Shown here one piece after another: positions 15,952 to 25,389 of a stretch of 64,000 nt of DNA; within the stretch, counting starts at the first letter, position 1, and each line of letters begins with the position of its first letter. The notes under the pieces are model-generated. The model was not told the DNA's origin and ran no database searches. It worked only from the letters and a program-made list of their open reading frames with translations. This DNA is from Catelliglobosispora koreensis DSM 44566 (GTDB lineage: Bacteria > Actinomycetota > Actinomycetes > Mycobacteriales > Micromonosporaceae): positions 124,001 through 188,000 of the forward strand of contig NZ_KB903254.1 of NCBI RefSeq assembly GCF_000379685.1, in the 5' to 3' direction. Position numbers and translations under genes: made by a program.

Positions 15952-18900
15952 CGGAAGTCGCGAGAGGACGGGCGGGTCGCGATCTTCAGCGGGGTCAGCT
16001 TGTCGGCGGCGACGTTGATGACGCCGGAGACGTTTTCGAGCTTGCCGCGGATGAGCAACGCCGCACTGCTCAACGCGACTTTGCGGTGACGTTGCCATAA
16101 GCCCGGGGTGCAGACGATGTTCAGCATGCCGGTCTCGTCTTCGAGGTTGAGAAACGTTATGCCGCTTGCGGTCGCTGGGCGCTGGCGGTGAGTGACGAGG
16201 CCACCGACGAGGACGCGATCGCCGTCGGGAATGCCGCCGAGGCGGGAAATCGGGATGGCTCCTTGCTCGTCAAGGAACTCGCGGACGATCCGGATCGGAT
16301 GGTTGTCCGGAGACAGGCCGGTGGCCCAGACATCGGCGACGAGCTGGTCTACTTCGTCCATGCTGGGCAACTGCGGAGCGCGTACCCCCGTGGTGGTGTG
16401 GGGAAGGCGATCGGAGCGTTCCTGCGCGGCGGCGCCGGCGGCCCACAAAGCTTCGCGCCGGTTCAAACCGAAGCACGCGAAGGCATCGGCGGTCGCGAGG
16501 GCTTCCAAAGCGGTGGCGGGCAACTGGGTGCGCCGGGCGAAGTCGAGGATGTCGCGGTAGTCGCCGTTGGCGCGTTCGGTGACGATGAGCGAAGCTTTTT
16601 CCGAGCCCAGGGTCCGCACCTGATCCAGGCCGAGGCGCACCGACGGGCCGTGCCATCCCCATTGAGACGAGGGGGTACGCGCTCCGCCCGCCATGATCGA
16701 GCGATCGCCTTCCAGCGTGGCTTTGACGTCGGATTTGTTGACGTGAGGCCGGTCGACGAGCACGCCATGACGGCGCGCATCGTCCACAAGGGACTGTGTG
16801 GAATAGAAGCCCATCGGCTGCGCGCCGAGCAAAGCGGCGCAGAAAGCGGCTGGGTAATAGCGTTTGAGCCAGGCGCTGGCATAGACCAGGTAGGCGAAAC
16901 TGATGGCATGGCTTTCCGGGAAGCCATAGTTGGCGAACGCGGCCAGTTTGCCGAAGATATCGTCAGCGAGCGCATCCGTGATGCCGTTGCCCGCCATGCC
17001 GTCATAGAACTTGTCGCGCAGCTTTTCCATCTTCTCCATGGACCGTTTGGAACCCATGGCCCGGCGCAGCTGATCGGCGTCGGAGGCGGTGAAGGACGCG
17101 ACGTCGATGGCCAGTTGCATCATCTGCTCCTGAAACAGGGGCACCCCGAGCGTCCGGTTCAAAGCGTTGGCCATCAACGGATGCGGAATCTGCCACTGCT
17201 CCAAACCGTTCTTGCGGCGGATGAACGGGTGCACCGAGCCGCCCTGGATCGGGCCGGGGCGGATCAGGGCGACTTCGACGACGAGATCGTAGAACTCGCG
17301 TGGTTTCAGGCGCGGCAGGGTTGACATCTGCGCCCGGCTCTCGACTTGGAACACGCCAACGGTGTCCGCGCGGCACAGCATTTCGTAGACCTCTTCGTCA
17401 GTCGGGTGCAGATCGCCGAGGTCCAGGGTGGAGTCGATGAACTCGTGCGCGTAACGCAAAGCTGACAGCATGCCGAGCCCGAGGAGATCGAATTTGACGA
17501 GATTGATGGCGGCACAATCGTCTTTGTCCCACTGCAGGACGGTGCGCTTTTCCATCCGGGCATGCTCGACCGGGACGACCTCGATCACGGGACGGTCGCA
17601 AATGACCATGCCGCCGGAGTGGATGCCTAAATGCCTTGGTGCGCCTAACATTTCGTTGGCGAAGTGCATGACGATATCGGGCACTCCCTCAGCGTCTGCT
17701 TTGGACACCCCGTGCCAGCGGTCGAGCTGTTTGCTCCACGCGTCTTGCTGACCGGGTGAGAACCCGAACGCGCGCGCCACGTCACGCACCGCCGACCGTG
17801 GGCGGTAGGAGATGACGTTGGCGACCTGTGCGGTGTGCTCACGGCCGTAGGTGTCAAAGACATACTGAATGACTTCCTCACGGCGGTCTGACTCGATGTC
17901 GATGTCGATATCAGGCGGACCGTCTCGCTCCGGCGCCAGGAACCGCTCGAATAACAGCCCTTCCATGCGTATCGGGTCAACGTTGGTGATGCGCAGCGCG
18001 TAACAAACCGCCGAGTTGGCCGCGCTCCCCCGCCCTTGGCAATAAATGCCTTTGGAACGGCAGAACCGCACGAGATCCCAGACGACGAGGAAATAGCCCG
18101 GGTAACCGAGTTCGTCGATGATCCGCAGCTCGTGCTCAATGCGTTCCAGCGCTTCATGATTGCGGCCGTAACGCTCGTCATATCCCGCCAAAGCAAGCTG
18201 GCGCAACATCTCCTGCTCGGTCAGCCCTTCGGCCAGCCCGATGAACGGGGGAAGTCGCGGGGCGATCAGATTCAGGTCGAAAGCGAGCTCCTGGGCCAAA
18301 GCAGCGGCGGCGCGCACCGGCCCTTCGCCCAGGCGCACCGCCATTTCGTCGCCGGAGCGCAAGTGTGCGGTGGCCGCCGCTGGCAGATAAGGATCCAGGA
18401 GGTCAAGACTCGTGCGGGCGCGCACCGCCGCCATCACGGTGGCCAGTTTGCGCCGCGCGGGCGCGTGATAGTGAACGTTATTGGTCGCGATGACCTGATC
18501 GGAAAGCGTTGCCAGAGCATCGTTGTGTTCGGTGTCGAGCGGGTTGCCGTGATCGGTCAGTTCAACGAAAACCTGCGAAGGCCCGAAAAGGTCCTGCAGC
18601 ATAAGGAGTTCGTTGCGGGCAGCGGCAATGCCCTCGTGTTCCAGCGCGCGGCGCACACGGCCTTTGCGGCAGCCGGTCAGCACGACGACGTGCCCACGCA
18701 ACTGTTCGGCCATGGCGATCAGGTCATAACGCGGGCGGCCCTTCTCCCCGCCCCGCAAATGCGCCCGCGCGATCTGAGCGGACAGTCTCGCGTAGCCCTC
18801 GTGCCCGCGAGCGAGCAGCAGCAAGTGTTCGCCTTGCGGATCGGGCTGCCCGGCGCGCTCCTGGCCGAAGGTGAGATTCAGCTCGGTGCCAAAGACCGTC

Positions 18901-19241
18901 TTGAGCCCGTATTCCCGGGCGGCCTCGGCGAACCTGACCACGCCATAGAACCCGTCGTGGTCGGTGATGGCTAACGCTTCCAGCCCAAGCCGGACCGCTT
19001 CTTCGACCAGCTCCTCCGGATCGCTCGCGCCGTCGAGAAAGCTGAAGTTCGTGTGGCAGTGCAACTCCGCATAAGGGATTTCGGGGGTACTCGAGGAGAG
19101 CTCCCGCTTTTTATAGATCTCCCGTTTGCGCGAGAACCCCGGGGCATCCCCGCCGTCGGCGTCAGCCAGCGGATCGGCGACCCCACTGAGCCGCCGTTCC
19201 AGCTGTGACCAGGTGCGCTGGTGCTGACTGTCGAACCCCAC
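15948..19241 (-). CDS. dnaE2: Error-prone DNA polymerase III alpha subunit, DnaE2
   Basis: The 1097-residue product is a C-family polymerase of DnaE2 size. It has the N-terminal PHP domain (ELHCHTNFSFLDGASD, ALAITDHDGFYGVV), the polymerase centre with the aspartates of PDIDIDIESDRREEV, the fingers (SESHAISFAY-type motif, seen as GFPESHAISFAYLVYASAW), the helix-hairpin-helix region and a C-terminal OB fold (RVLVGGLVTHRQRP, FLNLEDETGMLN). DnaE2 copies damaged DNA together with ImuA' and ImuB and causes induced mutation in mycobacteria. Both partners are in this window but 7 and 12 kb away. The GTG start lies directly next to a LexA-like box. No Shine-Dalgarno sequence is evident. Confidence 0.95.
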   Translation of the reverse strand: MGFDSQHQRTWSQLERRLSGVADPLADADGGDAPGFSRKREIYKKRELSSSTPEIPYAELHCHTNFSFLDGASDPEELVEEAVRLGLEALAITDHDGFYGVVRFAEAAREYGLKTVFGTELNLTFGQERAGQPDPQGEHLLLLARGHEGYARLSAQIARAHLRGGEKGRPRYDLIAMAEQLRGHVVVLTGCRKGRVRRALEHEGIAAARNELLMLQDLFGPSQVFVELTDHGNPLDTEHNDALATLSDQVIATNNVHYHAPARRKLATVMAAVRARTSLDLLDPYLPAAATAHLRSGDEMAVRLGEGPVRAAAALAQELAFDLNLIAPRLPPFIGLAEGLTEQEMLRQLALAGYDERYGRNHEALERIEHELRIIDELGYPGYFLVVWDLVRFCRSKGIYCQGRGSAANSAVCYALRITNVDPIRMEGLLFERFLAPERDGPPDIDIDIESDRREEVIQYVFDTYGREHTAQVANVISYRPRSAVRDVARAFGFSPGQQDAWSKQLDRWHGVSKADAEGVPDIVMHFANEMLGAPRHLGIHSGGMVICDRPVIEVVPVEHARMEKRTVLQWDKDDCAAINLVKFDLLGLGMLSALRYAHEFIDSTLDLGDLHPTDEEVYEMLCRADTVGVFQVESRAQMSTLPRLKPREFYDLVVEVALIRPGPIQGGSVHPFIRRKNGLEQWQIPHPLMANALNRTLGVPLFQEQMMQLAIDVASFTASDADQLRRAMGSKRSMEKMEKLRDKFYDGMAGNGITDALADDIFGKLAAFANYGFPESHAISFAYLVYASAWLKRYYPAAFCAALLGAQPMGFYSTQSLVDDARRHGVLVDRPHVNKSDVKATLEGDRSIMAGGARTPSSQWGWHGPSVRLGLDQVRTLGSEKASLIVTERANGDYRDILDFARRTQLPATALEALATADAFACFGLNRREALWAAGAAAQERSDRLPHTTTGVRAPQLPSMDEVDQLVADVWATGLSPDNHPIRIVREFLDEQGAIPISRLGGIPDGDRVLVGGLVTHRQRPATASGITFLNLEDETGMLNIVCTPGLWQRHRKVALSSAALLIRGKLENVSGVINVAADKLTPLKIATRPSSRDFR

Positions 19242-19257
19242 ACGAACAAGTGTACTA
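19242..19257. promoter_or_regulatory. LexA (SOS) box candidate, dnaE2
   Basis: ACGAACAAGTGTACTA matches nine of the twelve defined positions of TCGAAC-N4-GTTCGA and touches the dnaE2 start codon. SOS control of dnaE2 is established in mycobacteria, which supports this otherwise moderate match. Confidence 0.55.
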
Positions 19258-19290
19258 ATAGCGTTGGCGCCCGGTTGCTACCCTCCGCTC

Positions 19291-19969
19291 GTGTCCACCC
19301 TCGCCGTGGCGGCCGTGATCGAAACCGGCTGGCTTATCGCTTATGCCGTAACGCTTCTCGTCACCTGGCCCCGGCGCCCCCGGCAACGGTCCGCCGATCC
19401 CGGGCCCGGCGGGTGAAGGCCTGGGTTGAGCCCGCCGTTGAAGCGACCTTCGCCGACCTCATGCGCCGGGGCTGGTTCGAGTCCTCGGGGCATACCGTCC
19501 GGCTGACCGCCGGCGATGACCGTCAGCTCACCGCGGCAGAGCAGGACATCTACACGCATGTGTCCACTGTGGTGGGCAAGAACCCAGACGGCACCGCTCC
19601 GCTGGCCGCGCTCAACGAGGGCCACGGGCCGTCCACCAAGTGGGCCGCCTTTCAGAAGGCCGCCGAGACGGAGGCACTCAGCCGCGGCCTGATTCGCCGC
19701 CGGTTGCCCACGCCCCTCAAATGCTGCTTATCGTCAGCGGGCTGGCCGTGCGCAAGTTCACCAATATCTACGACGCCCCCGGCGGCGACGGCAGCACCCG
19801 CCGGACCGACCATTACATCGTCGTCGACACCGGTGCCGGGCAGTATGCCCGCAAGTTCATCGTGCCGGAACACACTTATGACACCGTGCACGAAGGACGG
19901 ACCGTTGTGCGGGCGCTGCCAGCTTGGCAGACACACTATCCCGACGCCTTCGAGGTGCTTCAGCCCTGA
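19291..19969 (+). pseudogene. Frame-broken membrane protein gene
   Basis: Three reading frames in series look like parts of one protein. Frame A (19291-19416) gives a membrane helix (VIETGWLIAYAVTLLVTW). Frame B (from GTG 19413) gives FADLMRRGWFESSGHTVRL and STKWAAFQKAAETEALSRGL, ending in sense near RRRLPTPLK. Frame C (from ATG 19721) gives LLIVSGLAVRKFTNIYD and ends FEVLQP at 19969. The order helix, ARGWLE-like winged segment, W-x-x-F...A...GL recalls a family of large actinobacterial membrane proteins, with the central membrane part missing. Frames A and B overlap as GTGA, so translational coupling of small proteins cannot be excluded. Confidence 0.55.
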
Positions 19970-21516
19970 TGCCTTAACCGGGGCCAAAGCTGTGCCCACG
20001 GAAGTTTGCGGCCTTGGCACAGCCAGATGGGTACGCCCTGTTCTTCGTTGCCGACTCCGAGCCCGTTGTCGTTCCTGGCGGCCAGTTCCACCGTGGCGCA
20101 ATGGTCGAGCAGCTCACCCGCGCTGTAGCGGCCGACGATGATGACCGGCCCGTCCACTTCGGCCGGCGGTCCCCAATGCCAGAAGCCGAGATGACCGGAA
20201 TAAGGCTGAGGAAGCCCCAACGGCGGACCGTAACGGTAAAGCGCGCCCGCCTGGCCATAGTTCCCCGCGACAATCGTCGTCTTAGCCCGGTCAGCCTCGG
20301 GCAGCCTGGCGAGCACGGCCGCGACGTTGCGGGCCAGTTCCGGCCAGCCGACCTGCTCCCCCGCGTCATAGTTGATGGCTGGCTGCGGCGAGTTACCGAG
20401 ACTGTTCATGGGAAAGAACGGAACTCCCATCACGACAGTCACCGGAATCGACAGCGCGAACGCGCCCACGAGCAGCCAGATCCGCCCCCGCGAACCACGG
20501 GCAGCGCCGGAGGCACCGGGCTGCGAAAGCGTTTCGGGCCCGGCTTGCGGGCCAGTCCCCGGTGCTCGCTTCGGCAGGCGGCTGAACCAGGCGGTGATAG
20601 CGATGGCGCCGGAGGCGACGAGCACGGGCATCGCGCCAGCGGGATAGTACTCACGGCCGCCGGTGATGAGGGTGAGCAACAGGACGGTCAGGTAGGCGAT
20701 GGCGAACAGGCGGAAAGGGGTTCGCGTGCGCAGCAACCGCCACAGCCCGGCGATCCAGATCACGGCGAGCGTCCCGCCCATGATGGCCGCCTGCATGGGA
20801 ATCAGGCCCACCCGGCCGCCCCAGTCGGCGTCCTCGGCGATGACTCCGGTCATGCCCAGTTGCGGCCAGCCATGTGTGGCCTGCCAGTAAAGGTTCGGCG
20901 CCCACAGCACTACAGCGATCCCGGCGCTGATCCAGAGAGCCTTGCGGCGCAACAGCTCCCGTGGCCCAGCGACGATGACGCCAACGGCGATCCCGGCCAG
21001 GAACAGCAGCACGAGCGTCTTTGTCAGCAGAGCGAAGCCGATCAGCGGTCCGGCTAAGTAGAGGAAACGGTCACCGTGCGTGTTGATCCAGCGCACGAGC
21101 AGATAAGACAGCAGCGTCCACAGGAAGATGTCCAGAATCGTCGTCGACAGCAGATGTCCCGCGATCACGATGACCGGCGCGCACACCATCGCCACCGCGG
21201 CGAGGATCTGGGCTCCTTTGCCACCACCGAGTTCGGCTGTGATGAGTCCCGTGAGCAAGGCGAGCCCAGCGACAGCCAGTGTCGCGGGCAACCGCAGCAA
21301 CATGATGTGGCCACCGGCGAGCTCTGTCGCTATCCGTGCCCAGAGCGCGACCATCGGTGGCTGATCGTCATAGCCCCACGCGAGATGGTCGCCAGCGGCC
21401 AGATAATAAAGCTCATCGCGGTGGAAACCGTAACGAACCGAAAACGCGAGCATGAACAGCCCGGCAATCCCTGCTACCAGGGCCAATGGCCGCCACGCAA
21501 CGTCCTGTTTAGACAC
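19960..21516 (-). CDS. GT39-like membrane glycosyltransferase (ArnT/PMT type)
   Basis: The 518-residue product has about ten membrane helices and the family features of polyprenyl-phosphate-sugar-dependent transferases. The first outer loop contains YGFHRDELYYLAAGDHLAWG, with the acidic DE pair used in catalysis, and YDDQPPMVAL follows. A C-terminal outer domain of about 150 residues follows the last helix. Such enzymes move a sugar from a lipid carrier to a protein or cell-envelope lipid on the outside of the membrane. The acceptor is unknown. The gene starts at GTG 21516 and its end overlaps the broken gene by 10 bp. Confidence 0.85.
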   Translation of the reverse strand: MSKQDVAWRPLALVAGIAGLFMLAFSVRYGFHRDELYYLAAGDHLAWGYDDQPPMVALWARIATELAGGHIMLLRLPATLAVAGLALLTGLITAELGGGKGAQILAAVAMVCAPVIVIAGHLLSTTILDIFLWTLLSYLLVRWINTHGDRFLYLAGPLIGFALLTKTLVLLFLAGIAVGVIVAGPRELLRRKALWISAGIAVVLWAPNLYWQATHGWPQLGMTGVIAEDADWGGRVGLIPMQAAIMGGTLAVIWIAGLWRLLRTRTPFRLFAIAYLTVLLLTLITGGREYYPAGAMPVLVASGAIAITAWFSRLPKRAPGTGPQAGPETLSQPGASGAARGSRGRIWLLVGAFALSIPVTVVMGVPFFPMNSLGNSPQPAINYDAGEQVGWPELARNVAAVLARLPEADRAKTTIVAGNYGQAGALYRYGPPLGLPQPYSGHLGFWHWGPPAEVDGPVIIVGRYSAGELLDHCATVELAARNDNGLGVGNEEQGVPIWLCQGRKLPWAQLWPRLRHQG

Positions 21517-21578
21517 AGCGTGACCCTACCCGCCGCCTCGTGAAAGCGAAGACCCCTTAAATGCGGTAGCGTGCGCGA

Positions 21579-22943
21579 GTGTTTGCTGTGATCGCCACCG
21601 CTGTGCGCCTGTTCTTCCGGCATTGGCCGGTGATGTTCGCTTTGCTGCTGCTGGGGTTTGCCCTCCGGGATTTCCTGCTTTGGTGCGCCGTATGGGCCAG
21701 CAACATCCATGCCGCGGTCGGCATGCTCGTCTTCGCCACGGTTCCGCTCAGCATGCTTGGCGTGATGGTGATCATCATGCGGATCGTCCGCGCTTCGCTG
21801 CCGGGCCCGGCGGGTCAGTCCCTGGACGCCTCTCCGCCAGCCCCGCTCACCGGGCACATGGCTAGCGTTTTCTTACCGTTCCTCGCGGTTTACGCGGCCT
21901 ACGAGTTCCTGGATGACGACAGGCGCACCTACTTCTACCGCATCACCATCGAAGAGATCTTCAGCAACTTCGGCGGTGACAACGCTCTGGACGAACGGCT
22001 TCCGTTCAGTCTCAACCCCACGGTCATCATCGTCGTATCGGTGGCGATCGTGCTGCGGTGGCTCATCGGCATCAACACGAAGGTGAAGTCCTGGCGCCTG
22101 ATCGGTTTCCTGCAGGCCTATTTGGAAGTCATCTGGCTGACGCTGGCCGTGGCCGTCATCGCCGGGGTGAAAGGCCCAGCGCTGGAGTGGACCGAGCACC
22201 GCCGGCTGTGGGTCTGGGCGGACCAGACCCTGAACAACGCCATCGACGCTCTAGGCACGTTCGCCAGCTTTGGCCACCAGATCAAGACGTGGACCGGCAA
22301 CATCCTCGCCTCCATCGACACCGTCATCATCGTTCCGCTTGCCTGGCTGGCCATCGGCGCCGTCATCTTCGGCTTCCGGATCAAGGCCGCGGACCAGCGG
22401 GACGAAATGAGCAGGCAACTTCAGCGCAAGTGGAACCTGCTGCCGTCCGCGCTAAAGCGCGTCGCCCGTCCACTTCGGACAGACATCGAGGACAGCTTCA
22501 CCCCGCTCGCCCGAGGGCTACGCATGATCCGGCAGGCTGGGATCAGGGCGATGCTGCTTTTCTGCCTGGCGTTCGTCATCGCCGATGGCATCTCGGCCTA
22601 TCTCGGCGAAGTCGAGCGCATGCTGGTTGGCCCCAACGAAGTAGACGTCGTGTGGGCACCACTTTCGGTCGTGTTCTCGCTCATCAACCGGATGATCGAG
22701 ATGACCATCATGATCTGCCTGGTCGCGGCCGCTGTGGACTTCGTGCTCAGCAAGCAAGAGCCGGAACCGGCTGGACAGCCGGCCCCGGCTCAGCAAACGC
22801 CGTCACCGCAAGGGCAACCCGGCTCAGCCCCGGAAGGGCAACCGGGCGTAGTAGGGGTACCGCATGACCCAGGACACCCGGACAGCGGCGGGCTTGGCAC
22901 CCCCGGGCAACACGAAGTAGGTCGCCACCCGGTAATGGGTTGA
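21579..22943 (+). CDS. Polytopic membrane protein, unknown function
   Basis: The 454-residue product has about nine hydrophobic segments, a long charged cytoplasmic stretch in the middle (KAADQRDEMSRQLQRKWNLL to RTDIEDSF) and a low-complexity tail rich in proline, glutamine and glycine (QEPEPAGQPAPAQQ and so on). I do not recognise the family. Its last 120 bp lie antisense to the end of the next gene cluster, which encodes three membrane-anchored proteins, so the four may form one functional unit. The start is GTG 21579 with no clear ribosome binding site. Confidence 0.7.
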   Translation: MFAVIATAVRLFFRHWPVMFALLLLGFALRDFLLWCAVWASNIHAAVGMLVFATVPLSMLGVMVIIMRIVRASLPGPAGQSLDASPPAPLTGHMASVFLPFLAVYAAYEFLDDDRRTYFYRITIEEIFSNFGGDNALDERLPFSLNPTVIIVVSVAIVLRWLIGINTKVKSWRLIGFLQAYLEVIWLTLAVAVIAGVKGPALEWTEHRRLWVWADQTLNNAIDALGTFASFGHQIKTWTGNILASIDTVIIVPLAWLAIGAVIFGFRIKAADQRDEMSRQLQRKWNLLPSALKRVARPLRTDIEDSFTPLARGLRMIRQAGIRAMLLFCLAFVIADGISAYLGEVERMLVGPNEVDVVWAPLSVVFSLINRMIEMTIMICLVAAAVDFVLSKQEPEPAGQPAPAQQTPSPQGQPGSAPEGQPGVVGVPHDPGHPDSGGLGTPGQHEVGRHPVMG

Positions 22944-23366
22944 CCCCTTATCTTCTGGGCTGCAGTTCGCGATGCCGCTGACGCCCTTGGCCCGGCTCAA
23001 CTCAGCCGGGCCATTGCCGTGTAGGCGGCCCTGGTCGTCTTCGAGCTCCAGTTTGCAGACCGCGGCCGCGTCGGGCTCGGTGAGCTTGTATTCGATGACA
23101 GCTTTCCAGGCGGTCACCCCGCTGGGCAGCACGACAGCCTTGCCACTGGAGTCTTTGGGAACCGTGGTGGTGAGCTCCACCAGGCGCATCTGGACACCTT
23201 CCAGCGTGGAGAAGCCTTCGGCGTTGGTGCCGACCGCGACCAGCGCGCCTTTGTTCCAGAAGCGGTAGAACGAGTCGATGTAACCGAGCCCGACCGCCAG
23301 GGCGAGCAGCGGAACGATGGACACGAGCGACACGAGATTGCGCCGCCACCAGCCTTTGGGCGTCAT
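22824..23366 (-). CDS. Membrane-anchored extracytoplasmic protein, unknown function
   Basis: The 180-residue product has one N-terminal helix (LVSLVSIVPLLALAVGLGYI) after WWRRN, then a beta-rich outer domain with three cysteines (VCKLELED, IANCSPED). It is the last gene of a three-gene string in which each start overlaps the previous stop by 4 bp, so the three proteins are probably made together. Its C-terminal codons overlap the convergent 454-residue membrane protein gene by 120 bp. No known family. Confidence 0.72.
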   Translation of the reverse strand: MTPKGWWRRNLVSLVSIVPLLALAVGLGYIDSFYRFWNKGALVAVGTNAEGFSTLEGVQMRLVELTTTVPKDSSGKAVVLPSGVTAWKAVIEYKLTEPDAAAVCKLELEDDQGRLHGNGPAELSRAKGVSGIANCSPEDKGSTHYRVATYFVLPGGAKPAAVRVSWVMRYPYYARLPFRG

Positions 23367-23944
23367 CGCTTCACCGCCGGGTCATAGGTGACGGTCTTGG
23401 GCTCCACCCAGGGTGCCCCTTCCGTGGAAGTTAGCGGGATCTCCACCATGCCCTCCATACGCACCTCAAAGCCTTCCTCGGTGGCGAACCGGATCGACAT
23501 GCCGGGCCCGAGAGCGGACCGGGCGATTTCGAAGACCACCTCTCCCTCAACCGGAATGCCGGGCTGCAGGCGCACGGCGGACCGCTCAACCATGTTCTGG
23601 GTGACCCGGTCGGTGGCGGCGAAGGTGCGCCCGTCACCTGATTCCAGCTGGGCGAAACCGATGTGGGTTTCCTTGATCGTCGCGGTGAAGCTCACCCGCG
23701 CCAGGACAAAGACACCACCCGTGGTGAAGGTCTTGCTACCTTCCTTGAGTTCCGTGGCGTACCTGACGCTGATCACCTTGGCGCTGAACTGGCGCGTCGT
23801 CACGATTTCACCGACCGGACCGGAGGTGATGAACGGGCGCTCGAAGAAGTCAGCGTTAGGAGTGACCGTCTTGATGGCATAGCCAGCCGCGAGGACAAGA
23901 ATCAGCAGTATTCCGGACAGCGTCCGGGAGCCGGCTTTCTTCAT
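23363..23944 (-). CDS. Membrane-anchored DUF4352-like protein
   Basis: The 193-residue product has one helix (LSGILLILVLAAGYAI) and an outer beta-sandwich. GVFVLARVSFTATIKETHIG and the later LQPGIPVEGEVVFEIARSAL have the strand pattern of DUF4352/Telomeric-repeat-like immunoprotective folds (ligand-independent beta sandwiches common on actinobacterial surfaces). Middle gene of three with 4-bp overlaps. Function unknown; I infer that it works with its neighbours in a membrane complex. Confidence 0.72.
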   Translation of the reverse strand: MKKAGSRTLSGILLILVLAAGYAIKTVTPNADFFERPFITSGPVGEIVTTRQFSAKVISVRYATELKEGSKTFTTGGVFVLARVSFTATIKETHIGFAQLESGDGRTFAATDRVTQNMVERSAVRLQPGIPVEGEVVFEIARSALGPGMSIRFATEEGFEVRMEGMVEIPLTSTEGAPWVEPKTVTYDPAVKR

Positions 23945-24612
23945 GACTGTGCCGCCGGCTGCGTAGTGGCCCGCTGGTCGTCAAGCGGGACAACGACTTC
24001 GACGTTCTTAGCGTCGTCGATGTGCCAGTCCTCATAGGTGGTGAACGAGTCGCCCCGCCACAGCATGCTCTGGATGTGGATAGTCAGTTCCTTCGCGGGC
24101 GCGGTGCCGGGCTTTTGCTCCCAGTAGAACTCCACTTCCTCCGGAAGACCCGGGTGCAGCATCAAGGTGGTGTTGTTGTCCCGCTTGAGCAGCACGCCGG
24201 CCGGGGTCGTCATGGGCAGGCCACCGACCTCGCTCTCGTTGACGATGCCGGTAACACCGGTGAGCCTGATGATGTCGCCGAGGCGCAACCCCCGGCCACC
24301 CCCAGCCGTCCACGTCGAGTCGGCCGTGATTTCCACCTTGGCCGTCACGGTCAGCAGCTGATTTCCCTTAGACAGCGTGAACATCTTCGGGTGACTCGCG
24401 ATCACCCGGGCAGAAAGGACGGTCACCTTCCACGTCGGCATGACGATTTCGGTGCCCGGCCTGACCGGTGGCTTCTTGGCGTCGTCTAGCCCGCCGAAAA
24501 GACCTGACAGGGCCAGGGCTAGAACCCCGGCCGCCGCCCCCCACGTGCGCATGGATTGCCCGGCGAGACCCGCCGCCATCCGTCTTGAAAATATCGCTCT
24601 TCCCCCAGCCAC
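23941..24612 (-). CDS. Membrane-anchored extracytoplasmic protein, unknown function
   Basis: The product has up to 223 residues from GTG 24612; a start at the internal ATG 24579 (MAAGLAG) is possible. One helix (WGAAAGVLALALSGLFGGL) anchors a beta-rich outer domain that, like that of the next gene, has alternating strands (WKVTVLSARVIASHP, LLTVTAKVEIT). The parallel with the neighbour (new strand-rich domain after a single anchor) suggests that the three genes of this string arose by duplication and divergence. First gene of the string. Confidence 0.7.
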   Translation of the reverse strand: MAGGRAIFSRRMAAGLAGQSMRTWGAAAGVLALALSGLFGGLDDAKKPPVRPGTEIVMPTWKVTVLSARVIASHPKMFTLSKGNQLLTVTAKVEITADSTWTAGGGRGLRLGDIIRLTGVTGIVNESEVGGLPMTTPAGVLLKRDNNTTLMLHPGLPEEVEFYWEQKPGTAPAKELTIHIQSMLWRGDSFTTYEDWHIDDAKNVEVVVPLDDQRATTQPAAQS

Positions 24613-24645
24613 GCTGGGAGCATACTCATCCTCGCGTTTGCGCGC

Positions 24646-25374
24646 TTAACCGAGACGGATCAGCTCGAAAGCGGCAGCCCTTTCGCCGCCAAATCGTTGC
24701 GCTGTGAGATCAGCCAGATACTCAAGGAAGCCACGGGCGTTGGCCATCGGGTGATCGCCTAAGGCGTCCAAATATGCCTTGTGCTCCTCCAGCGAGGCGA
24801 TACCTTTGTCCATTGTGGACGCGATGCCAACGGCATGGCCTGCGTTTGGTGAGCCTGAGACAGCGGCATAACGCACGCTGCCCCACGGGTCACCGCCCAC
24901 GCCCGGGAAAATCCAGCGGTTGCCGGCATCACCGATCGCATCCAGGACAGCACGGCCCGTGTTGCGGTGATCCGGAGAATTCCATCCGCCACCGCCCGGC
25001 CAGGTGTCGTGGTAGTTCATCGTGAGCACCAGCTCGGGCTGATGCTTGCGGATAGCGGCAGCGATATCACGGCGCAAAGCGACGCCGTACTCGACGACAC
25101 CGTCCTGGTGGTCCAGAAAGTCCACAATGGACACGCCGACACGGTCCGCGGCGGCGCGCTGTTCGGCTTCCCGCAACGGAGCGCACTCGTCTGGGTGCAG
25201 GGTGTCTATTCCGGCTTCGCCGCGCGTGACCAGCAGGTAGCGCACGTCTTTGCCTTCGGCCGTCCAGCGGGCGATCGCCGCTGCCGCGCCGTATTCGAGG
25301 TCGTCGGGGTGCGCCGCGATGGCAAGCGCTCTGTTCCAGTCTGACGGCATCGGTTCTAGCTGTTCCATAGGCAC
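24646..25374 (-). CDS. PIG-L family zinc deacetylase
   Basis: The 242-residue product has the zinc motif IAAHPDDLEYGAAA at the N-terminus and the second ligand site in NSPDHRNTGRAVLDA, both intact. PIG-L/LmbE enzymes remove acetyl groups from N-acetylglucosaminyl compounds; in actinomycetes the best-known are mycothiol enzymes (MshB, Mca). The usual MshB/Mca length is about 290-300, so this shorter protein belongs to a general PIG-L branch and its substrate is open. ATG 25368 is an alternative start. Confidence 0.85.
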   Translation of the reverse strand: MPMEQLEPMPSDWNRALAIAAHPDDLEYGAAAAIARWTAEGKDVRYLLVTRGEAGIDTLHPDECAPLREAEQRAAADRVGVSIVDFLDHQDGVVEYGVALRRDIAAAIRKHQPELVLTMNYHDTWPGGGGWNSPDHRNTGRAVLDAIGDAGNRWIFPGVGGDPWGSVRYAAVSGSPNAGHAVGIASTMDKGIASLEEHKAYLDALGDHPMANARGFLEYLADLTAQRFGGERAAAFELIRLG

Positions 25375-25389
25375 CAGTCTGCCTGGGCG

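Noticed and set aside
16188-18974. Long plus-strand frames across dnaE2 (378 and 312 residues)
   Set aside because: They lie opposite an unmistakable DnaE2 with intact motifs and are shadows of high-G+C codon use.
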